64,000 nt of DNA from Methylobacterium sp. DB0501. GTDB taxonomy: Bacteria > Pseudomonadota > Alphaproteobacteria > Rhizobiales > Beijerinckiaceae. How positions within the stretch are numbered: the stretch's first letter is position 1; each line of letters begins with the position of its first letter. Below are positions 51,273 to 59,408 of this stretch, piece by piece. The stretch is from assembly GCF_011043735.1 (NCBI RefSeq), contig NZ_JAAKGV010000027.1, forward strand, positions 33,045 through 97,044, in the 5' to 3' direction. The position numbers and the translations under genes are program-made. A model generated the notes under the pieces. The model saw only the letters and a program-made list of their open reading frames with translations, made no database searches and was not told the DNA's origin.

Positions 51273-52814
51273 ATGACTCTGATTCTCCATCCCGGCCGCG
51301 TGACGCTCCAGGATCTCGAGCGCGTCTATCGCGACGGCGCGGCGGCGCGGCTGGATGCGGGCTTCGACGCCGCCATCGCACGGGGCGCGAGCCGGATCGC
51401 GGCGATCGCCGAGGGCGAGGCGCCGATCTACGGCATCAATACCGGCTTCGGGAAACTGGCCTCCATCCGGATCGCGCCCGGCGACCTCGCCACCCTCCAG
51501 CGCAACCTGATCCTGTCGCATTGCTGCGGCCTCGGCGAACTCCTGGAGGCCGACGTGGTGCGCCTCGTGATGGCGCTGAAGCTGATCTCGCTCGGCCGTG
51601 GCGCCTCGGGCGTGCGGCCGGCACTCGTGCGCCTCATCGAGGCGATGCTCGCGCGCGGCGTCGTCCCGGCGATCCCGGGCCAGGGCTCGGTCGGCGCGAG
51701 CGGCGACCTCGCGCCGCTGGCCCATCTGGCCGCCGTGATGATCGGGGAAGGCGAGGCGTTCCTCGAGGGCGAGCGGATGCCGGGCGCCGAGGCGCTGCGG
51801 CGCGCCGGGCTGGAGCCGGTGGTGCTGGCCGCCAAGGAGGGGCTGGCGCTCATCAACGGCACGCAGGTCTCGACGGCGCTGGCGCTCGCCGGGCTGTTCC
51901 GCGCCTTCCGGGCCTTGCGCACGGCGCTCGTCACCGGCGCGCTGTCCACGGATGCCGCCATGGGGTCCTCGGCGCCGTTCCACCCCGAGATCCATCAGCT
52001 TCGCGGCCATCGGGGCCAGATCGATGCCGGCGCGACCCTGCGGGCGCTCCTCGACGGCTCGGCGATCCGCGAGAGCCACGTCGAGGGCGACGAGCGCGTC
52101 CAGGATCCGTACTGCATCCGCTGCCAGCCGCAGGTGGCGGGGGCCTGCCTCGACCTCCTGCGCCAGGCCGGTCGCACGCTCGAGATCGAGGCCAACGCCG
52201 TCACCGACAACCCCCTCGTCCTGTCCAACGGCGAGGTCGTGTCGGGCGGCAACTTCCACGCCGAGCCGGTCGCCTTCGCGGCCGACCAGATCGCCCTCGC
52301 GGTCTGCGAGATCGGCGCGATCGCCCAGCGCCGGATCGCGCTCCTGGTCGATCCGGCCCTGTCCTTCGGCCTGCCGGCCTTCCTGGCGAAGAAGCCGGGC
52401 TTGAATTCCGGGCTGATGATCGCCGAGGTGACCTCGGCGGCGCTGATGAGCGAGAACAAGCAGCGCGCCCACCCGGCCTCGGTCGATTCGACGCCGACCT
52501 CCGCCAACCAGGAGGACCACGTCTCGATGGCCTGCCACGGCGCCCGCCGCCTGCTGGCGATGACCGACAACCTGTTCGGCATCCTGGGCATCGAGGCCCT
52601 GGCCGGCGCGCAGGGCGTCGAGCTGCGCGGACCGCTGCGCACGAGCCCGGAGCTGGAACGGGCGCTCGCCGCGATCCGCGCCGCCGTCCCGTCCCTGGAG
52701 GACGACCGCTACCTCGCGGGCGACCTGCGCATCGCCGCCGCCCTGGTGGCCGACGGCGTGATCGAGGCGAGCCCGTCCCCCGGCCTCCTGCCGGGCCTGG
52801 AGGCGGCGCGGTGA
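51273..52814 (+). CDS. hutH: Histidine ammonia-lyase
   Basis: A 513-residue enzyme converting L-histidine to urocanate and ammonia in the cytoplasm. The self-made MIO cofactor triad Ala-Ser-Gly lies in GSVGASGDLAPLAHLA. Other conserved blocks are YGINTGFGKLAS, NLILSHCCGLGE, and VTDNPLV with NFHAEPVAFAADQIA. The ATG at 51273 starts TLILHPGRVTLQDLERVYRD, matching the usual N-terminus; earlier in-frame starts are not supported. It overlaps hutG by 4 bp. Confidence 0.96.
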   Translation: MTLILHPGRVTLQDLERVYRDGAAARLDAGFDAAIARGASRIAAIAEGEAPIYGINTGFGKLASIRIAPGDLATLQRNLILSHCCGLGELLEADVVRLVMALKLISLGRGASGVRPALVRLIEAMLARGVVPAIPGQGSVGASGDLAPLAHLAAVMIGEGEAFLEGERMPGAEALRRAGLEPVVLAAKEGLALINGTQVSTALALAGLFRAFRALRTALVTGALSTDAAMGSSAPFHPEIHQLRGHRGQIDAGATLRALLDGSAIRESHVEGDERVQDPYCIRCQPQVAGACLDLLRQAGRTLEIEANAVTDNPLVLSNGEVVSGGNFHAEPVAFAADQIALAVCEIGAIAQRRIALLVDPALSFGLPAFLAKKPGLNSGLMIAEVTSAALMSENKQRAHPASVDSTPTSANQEDHVSMACHGARRLLAMTDNLFGILGIEALAGAQGVELRGPLRTSPELERALAAIRAAVPSLEDDRYLAGDLRIAAALVADGVIEASPSPGLLPGLEAAR

Positions 52815-53620
52815 GCCCGGTCGAGATCGCGCAGGGAGCCTCGCCGGTCATCCTGGCCTTTCCCCATACCGGCACGGAGGTTCCGCCCGACATCGGTGAG
52901 CGGCTGAACGACGAGGGGCGCTGCCTTCGCGACACCGACTGGCACATCCACCGACTCTACGCGGGGCTGCTGCCGGATGCCACGACCGTGCGGGCGACCT
53001 TCCATCGTTACGTGGTCGACGCCAACCGCGACCCGACGGGGGCCAGCCTCTATCCCGGCCAGAACACCACCGGCCTCGTTCCCGCGACCGATTTCGACGG
53101 CGCGCCGATCTGGCGGGACGGCGCGGCCCCGGACGCGGCCGGGATCGCCGACCGGGTCGCGCGGTTCCACGCGCCCTACCACGCGGCGCTCGCCGCCGAG
53201 ATCGCCCGCGTGCAGGCGCGGCACGGGATCGCGGTGCTCTACGACTGCCACTCGATCCGCTCGCGGATCCCGTTCCTGTTTCCGGGCACGTTGCCGGACT
53301 TCAACATCGGCACCGATGGCGGGCGGACCTGCGACCCGGCGATCGAACGCGCGGCGGCCGAGACCTGCGCCGCCGCCGACCGCTATACCAGCATCGTCAA
53401 CGGCCGCTTCCGCGGCGGCTGGACGACGCGGCATTACGGCCGCCCCGAGGCCGGGATCCACGCGATCCAGATGGAGCTGGCGCAGAACTCGCACCTCGCG
53501 ACGGAAGCGCCGCCCTTCGCGCTCGACGAGGCGAAGGCCGCGCGCCTGCGGCCGGTTCTCGGTGCCCTGCTGGGCCGGCTCGCTGCCGCGGCGGAGGTGC
53601 TGAAGGGCGCTCGGGCGTGA
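52811..53620 (+). CDS. hutG: N-formylglutamate deformylase
   Basis: A 269-residue N-formylglutamate amidohydrolase (FGase family). Motifs: FPHTGTEVPPDI, DTDWHIHRLYAGLL, HRYVVDANRDPTGASLYPG, VLYDCHSIRSRIPFLFPG and EAGIHAIQMELAQNSHLA, giving the His/Asp/Glu metal ligands. The GTG start overlaps the hutH stop. Its presence implies the five-step histidine pathway through formylglutamate, although hutU, hutI and hutF are not in the window. Confidence 0.93.
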   Translation: MSPVEIAQGASPVILAFPHTGTEVPPDIGERLNDEGRCLRDTDWHIHRLYAGLLPDATTVRATFHRYVVDANRDPTGASLYPGQNTTGLVPATDFDGAPIWRDGAAPDAAGIADRVARFHAPYHAALAAEIARVQARHGIAVLYDCHSIRSRIPFLFPGTLPDFNIGTDGGRTCDPAIERAAAETCAAADRYTSIVNGRFRGGWTTRHYGRPEAGIHAIQMELAQNSHLATEAPPFALDEAKAARLRPVLGALLGRLAAAAEVLKGARA

Positions 53621-53818
53621 GGCGGAAGCGCGGCGACGCGCGGCCGGACCCGGCTTCGCGCCGATGCATCCCTGGCGGCTATGTCCGGCAGCGGCGGAGC
53701 CGTCCAGGGCATGGAGCGGCCTGAGCTTTCCCCTCTCTCCGCCCGCGGGAGAGGAGCAAACCCGCACCTTTCATTGTGCCGAGCAGTCGCCCGCGCCAAC
53801 CGAGAAGGATCACGCCCC

Positions 53819-54391
53819 ATGCGCCTCCTGAAGGCCGAGGACCATGTGCGCATGCCGTGGAAGAACGGCGGCGGCGAGACTGCCGAGATCGCCGTTCATC
53901 CCCCGGGCACCGGGCTCGGCGGGTTCGACTGGCGCGTCTCGATGGCGAGCGTCGCGGCGGACGGGCCGTTCTCGCTGTTTCCCGGCATCGACCGGACGCT
54001 CGCAGTCCTCGACGGCGAGGGGATGGATCTCGCCGTCGAGGGGCACGGCACGCATCGCCTGACGCCGGCGGCTGCGCCGCTCGCCTTCCCGGGCGACGCT
54101 CCGGCGAGCGCTCGCCTCGTCGCCGGGGCGATCACCGACCTCAACGTGATGACCCGACGCTCGGCCTGCCGGCCGCAGGTGAAGCGGCTTCGCGGCACCG
54201 TCCCGCGCTTCGCGGCGAGCGGAGGCTGGATCGTCGTGGTCGCGGTCGGCCCTTCGACCGTCGTCGTGGACGGCCGGACGGTGCCGCTCGGCCGCCGCGA
54301 CGCGCTCCTGGGCGAGGGCTCTGCGACGATCTCGGGCGGCAGCCCGGTCGATCTCGTCGTGATCGAGATCGACCCCGTCGCGGCCTCATGA
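53819..54391 (+). CDS. hutD: HutD family protein
   Basis: A 190-residue cupin-like protein. MPWKNGGGETAEIAV near residue 12, FDWRVSMASVAADGPFSLFP and the GIDRTLAVLDGEGM stretch are HutD hallmarks. HutD is thought to protect against over-activity of the hut pathway, though the mechanism is unresolved. The ATG at 53819 follows cgagaaggat. The stop overlaps that of the convergent LysR gene. The 198 bp before it contain a small ctctctccgcccgcgggagag hairpin. Confidence 0.87.
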   Translation: MRLLKAEDHVRMPWKNGGGETAEIAVHPPGTGLGGFDWRVSMASVAADGPFSLFPGIDRTLAVLDGEGMDLAVEGHGTHRLTPAAAPLAFPGDAPASARLVAGAITDLNVMTRRSACRPQVKRLRGTVPRFAASGGWIVVVAVGPSTVVVDGRTVPLGRRDALLGEGSATISGGSPVDLVVIEIDPVAAS

Positions 54392-55297
54392 CGGCGGGGC
54401 GGAGACGAGGCCTTGCGCCCGGCCCTCGCCGAGGAGCCAGCGGTGGAAGGCCCGCGCGCCGGTCTTCCTCAGGGAATCGGGGTTCCAGGCGAGGTAATAG
54501 GGCTCCGGCAGGGGCAGTCGCAGGTCGAAGGGGATGACGAGCTTGCCGGTCTCCAGCTCCGGCCCGATGAAGGCCAGCTGCCCGAGCACGAAGCCCTGGC
54601 CGGCGAGCGCGGCGTCGATCGCGCTGCCGGACAGCCCGTAGGTGAGGTTGGCGGGCGGCGGCCTCGTGCCGATCCGCCGGCCCCATTCCGCCCAGCCCGG
54701 ATTCGCGCCGAACCGCGGGTCCCAGGCGATGTGGAGCAGGGGAAAGCGCATGATGTCCTCCGGCCCCGACAGGCGCTGCCCGGCGATCAGCGAGGGCGCG
54801 CAGACCGGCACGCTGTAATCGGTGAAGAGTTCGGCGTGGTGCGGCGGGTGCAGGCGGCCGCCGTAATAGATCCGAAGGTCGGCCGCGCCCTGGCTCAAGT
54901 CCGGCTCGGCGTCGCTGCCGACGAGCGAGACCCGGGCCTGGGCGTCGAGTTCCGTCCAGTCGTGCATCCGGCGGCCGATCCACTTGCCGAGCACCGTCGT
55001 CAGGCAGGACAGCACGATGACGTCCGCGGTCGCGTCGCGTAGCGTGGCGGCGGCCTGCGTGAAGGCCGCGAAGCCCTGGCGGATCTGCGCGTGGTACGTG
55101 GCCCCGAGCGGCGTCAGGCGTAACGCCCGCCCGTCATGCTCGACGAGCCGCGCCTTCACCGACGCCTCGAGCTTGCGCAGCTGCTGGCTGACCGCCCCCG
55201 GCGTCACCCCGAGATCGGCGGCGGCCAGCGTCAGGCTGCCGGTCCGCCCGAGGGCGTCGAAGGCCTGGAGCGCCTTCAGCGGGGGCAGGGGAGACAT
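54386..55297 (-). CDS. LysR family regulator (GcvA-like)
   Basis: A 303-residue LysR protein with the N-terminal HTH PLKALQAFDALGRTGSLTLA, AADLGVTPGAVSQQLRKLEA. The substrate domain contains ADLRIYYGGRLHPPHHAELF and the GcvA-type WAEWGRRIG block. The ATG at 55297 is chosen because the far longer in-frame reading has no LysR-like sequence before it. It is divergent from the flavin monooxygenase gene (55538) and convergent with hutD, so it may control either set. Confidence 0.88.
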   Translation of the reverse strand: MSPLPPLKALQAFDALGRTGSLTLAAADLGVTPGAVSQQLRKLEASVKARLVEHDGRALRLTPLGATYHAQIRQGFAAFTQAAATLRDATADVIVLSCLTTVLGKWIGRRMHDWTELDAQARVSLVGSDAEPDLSQGAADLRIYYGGRLHPPHHAELFTDYSVPVCAPSLIAGQRLSGPEDIMRFPLLHIAWDPRFGANPGWAEWGRRIGTRPPPANLTYGLSGSAIDAALAGQGFVLGQLAFIGPELETGKLVIPFDLRLPLPEPYYLAWNPDSLRKTGARAFHRWLLGEGRAQGLVSAPPS

Positions 55298-55465
55298 GAC
55301 AGCGGAGACATGACGGTTCGGGCCTCGTGCGCCTGCCGCCCCGCCGGCCCTCCCGGGGACCGGCGCCGACAGATTTTCTAAAGCATGAGTCAGAATTTCT
55401 CCGGTCCCGGCAAGCCCGCCCCCGGGCATACTGCACCGGTCGACACCGTGCCGCGCCGCCCGGGC

Positions 55466-55520
55466 GAGGCCGCGGGCCGAGCCCCCGTCCTCCGGTGAGG
55501 CCGCAGGCCGAGCCCCCGTC
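55466..55520. repeat. 31-bp period direct repeat
   Basis: Two copies of a 24-bp unit (gaggccgcgggccgagcccc plus cgtc) with one mismatch, starting at 55466 and 55497. It lies in the leader of the monooxygenase gene just before its ribosome site, gaggagacc. Confidence 0.7.
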
Positions 55521-55537
55521 ATCGAGGAGACCCGCGA

Positions 55538-56890
55538 ATGCCCCGCCCGGACACGCTCAAGCTCGGTACGTTCGTCTACACGTTCGGCTTCCATCCGGCG
55601 GCGTGGCTGCACCCGGACAGCGACGTGCGCGGCGCCAATGACCTCGGCCACCTGATCCGCTGCGCCAAGATCTCCGAGGCGGGAAAGCTCGACTTCATGT
55701 TCTTCGCCGACAGCCCGGCGAGCGCGGTCGGCGATGCGGGCGCGCTCGCCCGCAACCCGACCAAGATGAACCGCTTCGAGCCGATCACCGCCATCACCGC
55801 CCTGTCGCAGCACACCGACCGGATCGGGTTCGTGGCGACGGCCTCGACGAGCTATTACGAGCCCTACAACGTCGCCCGGCTGTTCGCCTCCGCCGACCAC
55901 ATCTCCCGCGGGCGCATCGCCTGGAACGTCGTGACCTCGGACCACGACGAGACCGGCTACAACTACAACCGCGAGGGGCTGCCGCCGCATGCCGAGCGCT
56001 ACGAGCGCGGCGAGGAATTCATCGACACCGTCTTCGGGCTCTGGGACAGCTTCGAGGACGACGCCCTGCTCCTCGACCGGGAGAGCGGCGTCTACCACGA
56101 CAAGGACAAGCTCCACGCCCTCAACCACAAGGGCAAGCATTTCCAGGTCCGCGGCCCGCTCAACATCGCCCGCACGCCGCAGGGGCGGCCGGTGATCGCC
56201 CAGGCCGGCGGCTCCGAGCAGGGCATGGAGCTCGCCGCCCGCACCGCCGAGATGGTCTTCTCGCTCGCCTCGAACATCGAGAAGAACCGCGCCTTCTACG
56301 CCAACGTGAAGGGGCGGATGGCGGCTTACGGCCGCGACACGGACGACCTCAAGATCCTGCCCGGCATCGTCGTCAATGTCGGCGAAACGCGGGAGGAGGC
56401 CGAGGCGAAGGCCGAGGCGCTGGTCAAGCTGATGCACCCCGATGTCGGGCTCCTGATGCTGCAGGAATTCCTGGAGACCGACCTCCACGGCGCCGACCTC
56501 GACAAGCCGTTCCCGATGGACCGGATGCCCGCGACCGCCAAGGGCTCGAAGGCGATGTTCGAGGAGCTGAAGGAGTTCGTGAGCCAGGGCCACACGATGC
56601 GCGAGCTGATCACGCATTACGCCCGGCGCCACACCGGCAACGGGCTGACCGGCACGCCCGCGGAGGTGGCCGACTTCATGCAGGAATGGTTCGAGACCCG
56701 CGCGGCGGACGGCTTCATCCTGATGTGCCCGACCCTGCCCTCCAGCCTCGAGGACTTCACCCGCCTCGTCGTGCCCGAGCTGCGGCGCCGCGGCCTGTTC
56801 CGCGAGGAATACGAGGGTGCGACGCTGCGGGCCAATCTCGGCCTGTCCACGCCGCCCACCCGTCACGCCCTGGCCCGTCGGAGGATGTGA
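55538..56890 (+). CDS. NtaA/DmoA family FMN-dependent monooxygenase
   Basis: A 450-residue class C flavin monooxygenase of the NtaA/SnaA/SoxA group, which oxygenates substrates with reduced FMN from a partner reductase. Typical segments are FVYTFGFHPAAWLHPDSDVR, KLDFMFFADSPAS, NRFEPITAITALSQHTDRIG, SRGRIAWNVVTSDHDETGYN, and RPVIAQAGGSEQGMELAART. Known substrates include nitrilotriacetate, EDTA, dibenzothiophene and dimethyl sulfide; none can be chosen here. The next gene is a flavin reductase, a typical two-component pair. Confidence 0.92.
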   Translation: MPRPDTLKLGTFVYTFGFHPAAWLHPDSDVRGANDLGHLIRCAKISEAGKLDFMFFADSPASAVGDAGALARNPTKMNRFEPITAITALSQHTDRIGFVATASTSYYEPYNVARLFASADHISRGRIAWNVVTSDHDETGYNYNREGLPPHAERYERGEEFIDTVFGLWDSFEDDALLLDRESGVYHDKDKLHALNHKGKHFQVRGPLNIARTPQGRPVIAQAGGSEQGMELAARTAEMVFSLASNIEKNRAFYANVKGRMAAYGRDTDDLKILPGIVVNVGETREEAEAKAEALVKLMHPDVGLLMLQEFLETDLHGADLDKPFPMDRMPATAKGSKAMFEELKEFVSQGHTMRELITHYARRHTGNGLTGTPAEVADFMQEWFETRAADGFILMCPTLPSSLEDFTRLVVPELRRRGLFREEYEGATLRANLGLSTPPTRHALARRRM

Positions 56891-56891
56891 C

Positions 56892-57500
56892 ATGACGATG
56901 GCGGTCCGGATGCCCTATGAGAGCTTGCGTTGCGGCAGGGGCGGCGATCGGGGAGCGGGGGCGATGAGCGGAGACGAGGCCGGTCCCGTGCTGCGGCCGG
57001 GCGATGCCGAGACCTTCCGTCAGGTGTGGCGCGGCTTCGGCTCGACCGTGGCGGTGATCGCCACCGAGCACGGCGCTGTGCGTCACGCGATGCTGGCGAC
57101 GGCGGTCAGCTCGGTCTCGATGGACCCGCCCTCGCTCCTCGTCTGCGTCAACCGCACCGCCTCGGCGCACGCGGCCCTGCACGGGCGGGGCGCCTTCTCC
57201 CTCGGCCTCATGGCCGCTCCCCACCGCGACCTCGCGGCCGCGATCGCCGAATCGCCCTCGGCGATGCGCTTCGCGCACGGCACCTGGCGCCGGCTGCAGG
57301 ACGCCGACGCCGCGATCGCGGGCCTGCCCTGGCTGGAGGAGGCGCAGGCGACCTTGTTCTGCGCGACCGATGCCTGCCACGATTACGGCACGCATTCGGT
57401 CCTGATCGCCCGGATTGCCGGCGCGATCGGCGCGCGCACGACCGATCCGCTCCTCTACTGCGACGGCGGCTACGGGCGGTTCGCGCCCGGGGAAGGGTGA
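56892..57500 (+). CDS. Flavin reductase family protein
   Basis: A 202-residue NAD(P)H:flavin reductase. The fold signature FRQVWRGFGSTVAVIATEHG, then HAMLATAVSSVSMDPPSLLV, CVNRTASAHAALHGRGAFSL and GTHSVLIARI is typical of HpaC/NtaB-like enzymes. The ATG at 56892 follows the monooxygenase stop by one base. It would supply reduced FMN to the monooxygenase. Confidence 0.92.
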   Translation: MTMAVRMPYESLRCGRGGDRGAGAMSGDEAGPVLRPGDAETFRQVWRGFGSTVAVIATEHGAVRHAMLATAVSSVSMDPPSLLVCVNRTASAHAALHGRGAFSLGLMAAPHRDLAAAIAESPSAMRFAHGTWRRLQDADAAIAGLPWLEEAQATLFCATDACHDYGTHSVLIARIAGAIGARTTDPLLYCDGGYGRFAPGEG

Positions 57501-57552
57501 GACGATCCCCGCCCGATCTGCCGGAGTCGAGCACAAGGCGCGTCGCCCCTCT

Positions 57553-57675
57553 CTCGGAGCCTGTTTGACTTGCTCGACGGTCGTGACGCCCCGATGTCGC
57601 TCCGGGCTCCGCCGCGCAGCTCGGAATGACATCGGGGGCGTCGACTTGGGGGATCCGATCAAACGAGCCCCAGAG
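57553..57675. repeat. Dispersed inverted-repeat element
   Basis: The left end ctcggagcctgtttgac and right end gatcaaacgagccccagag are imperfect inverted repeats. The core pairs gacgccccgatgtc with gacatcgggggcgtc. It is a close relative of the elements at 737-855 and 33241-33470. Confidence 0.7.
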
Positions 57676-57743
57676 CGAGATACGTGAACGCCGTAGCCCG
57701 CATGGTCGACGCGCCCGACATGCATTCGGGGCGGGAGGCCGTA

Positions 57744-59357
57744 TCAGGCCTCCAGCCAGACGTGCTCGGCGAAGGCGAAGCCCATCATCGCGCCGAGCGG
57801 GTTGGCTTGCAGGCCCTTCAGCTTGCTCGCATGGGCGTCGACGTTGGAGATGAAGACCGGGATGCCGCTGCCGGCCTCGTCGGCGATCATCGCCTGCATG
57901 TCGCCGTAGATCTGTTTCCGCTTGCCCTCGTCGAGCAGGCCGCGGGCCTCGACGAGCAGCCGGTCGAATGTCTCGGATTTGTACCGGGTCTCGTTCCAGG
58001 GCGCCGACGAGGCGTAGAACAGCGAGAACAGGATGTCGGGCGTCGGCCGCGGGTTGATGTTACCGAAGCAGACCGGGGATTTCAGCCAGTAGTTCGACCA
58101 GTAGCCGTCCGAGGGCATGCGCTGAAGGTCGAGCGTGAGCCCGATCGTGGCGGCCGCCTGCTGGAGGATCACCGCCATGTCGACCGAGGAGGGCGCCGCG
58201 TCGGAGGCGACGACCGGGATCGTCTGCCCCGTCAGGCCGGCCTTGGCGAAGAGCGCCTTCGCCTTCTCGGGGTCGAAGGCGCGCGGCTTCACCTCCGGGT
58301 TGAAGTACTTGTTCGAGGGCGGGACCGGCTGGTCGTTGCCGATCTCGGCGAGGCCCCGCAGGGCCGATTTCTGGATCAGCTCGCGATTCAGGAGGTGCTT
58401 CATGCCCTCGACGAAGCCGGCCTTGTCGCCGGGCGCCATGTCGAGGCGCATGCTGAGATTGGTGTAGTTGCCCGCATTGCTCTTGGTGAAGGTCACTCCC
58501 GGCCGGCTCTCGACGAACCGGATCGAGCGCGGATCGATGGCGCCCGCCAGCTGGATGTCGCCGGCGAGCAGCGCGTTCACCCGGGCGGTGTTGTCCGAGA
58601 TCGCGATGAACTCGAACGAATCGAGGTATGGCGCGCCCGGCTTCCAGTAGTTCCGGTTCTTCAGCCCGACCGACCGCACGCCCGGCTCGAACACCTCGCA
58701 GGTGAAGGCGCCGGTGCCGTTCGCCTTGGCGAAGCTCCGGGTGCCGTCGGCCACGATCATGAAATGGTGCATGGCGAGGATCGTCGGCAGGTCGGCGTTG
58801 GGGTTCGCCAGCGTGATCTCGACGGTGCGGTCGTCGGGGGCGCGGAACCCGGTCATCTGCTTGGCCAGCGCGTTCACCTTGGAGCCGACCAGGGGATCGG
58901 CGTGGCGCTGGAGCGAGTAGATCACGTCGGCGGCGGTCAGGCCCTTGCCGTCGTGGAAGGTGACGTCCTTGCGCAGGCGCACCGTCCAGGTCCGGGCATC
59001 CCGGCTCTCGATGCTCTCGGCGAGCTCCATCTGGACGTCGCCCCTGGCATCCAGGACCGTCAGGCGGTTGTAGAAGGCGCAGCAGCGCGAGTAATCGGCC
59101 GAATGCGACGCCTTCGCCGGGTCGAGGGTGTCGGCGGTGGAGGACGACCAGCCCGCCGCGCGCAACGCACCGCCCGAGCGCGGCGTCTGGGCGACGGCGG
59201 CGCCGGCCCGGCCGAGGATCGCGCCGCCGGCGCCGAGCGCGACGCCGGACAAGGCCAGACCGCGCAGGAGCTCGCGGCGCGAGGCACCGCGGCGGACGGC
59301 GTCCGCGATGCGCGCCTCGTCCGAGCGGGTCCAGTTGGTCACGACGGAATCGGTCAT
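57744..59357 (-). CDS. ABC transporter substrate-binding protein (SBP_bac_5, Tat-exported)
   Basis: A 537-residue oligopeptide/nickel-type binding protein. It begins with a twin-arginine leader (SRRELLRGLALSGVALGAGG, RR at about residues 26-27) followed by AQTPRSGG. Family blocks include ADTLDPAKASHSADYSRCCA, WTVRLRKDVTFHDGKGLTAA, DVIYSLQRH and the late PWNETRYKSETFDRLLVEAR. No permease or ATPase is next to it. It is in the same orientation as the oxidoreductase at 59409 and convergent with the monooxygenase-reductase pair, suggesting uptake of their substrate. Confidence 0.9.
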   Translation of the reverse strand: MTDSVVTNWTRSDEARIADAVRRGASRRELLRGLALSGVALGAGGAILGRAGAAVAQTPRSGGALRAAGWSSSTADTLDPAKASHSADYSRCCAFYNRLTVLDARGDVQMELAESIESRDARTWTVRLRKDVTFHDGKGLTAADVIYSLQRHADPLVGSKVNALAKQMTGFRAPDDRTVEITLANPNADLPTILAMHHFMIVADGTRSFAKANGTGAFTCEVFEPGVRSVGLKNRNYWKPGAPYLDSFEFIAISDNTARVNALLAGDIQLAGAIDPRSIRFVESRPGVTFTKSNAGNYTNLSMRLDMAPGDKAGFVEGMKHLLNRELIQKSALRGLAEIGNDQPVPPSNKYFNPEVKPRAFDPEKAKALFAKAGLTGQTIPVVASDAAPSSVDMAVILQQAAATIGLTLDLQRMPSDGYWSNYWLKSPVCFGNINPRPTPDILFSLFYASSAPWNETRYKSETFDRLLVEARGLLDEGKRKQIYGDMQAMIADEAGSGIPVFISNVDAHASKLKGLQANPLGAMMGFAFAEHVWLEA

Positions 59358-59408
59358 GGGGTGCCCTCTCGGATCGGTGCCGCGGAAAAAGTGGGATCGT
59401 CCCGGAGG

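Noticed and set aside
55298..56893. N-terminal extension of the LysR gene at 54386-55297
   Set aside because: The extra residues are antisense to the flavin monooxygenase, and the LysR helix-turn-helix begins directly after the ATG at 55297.
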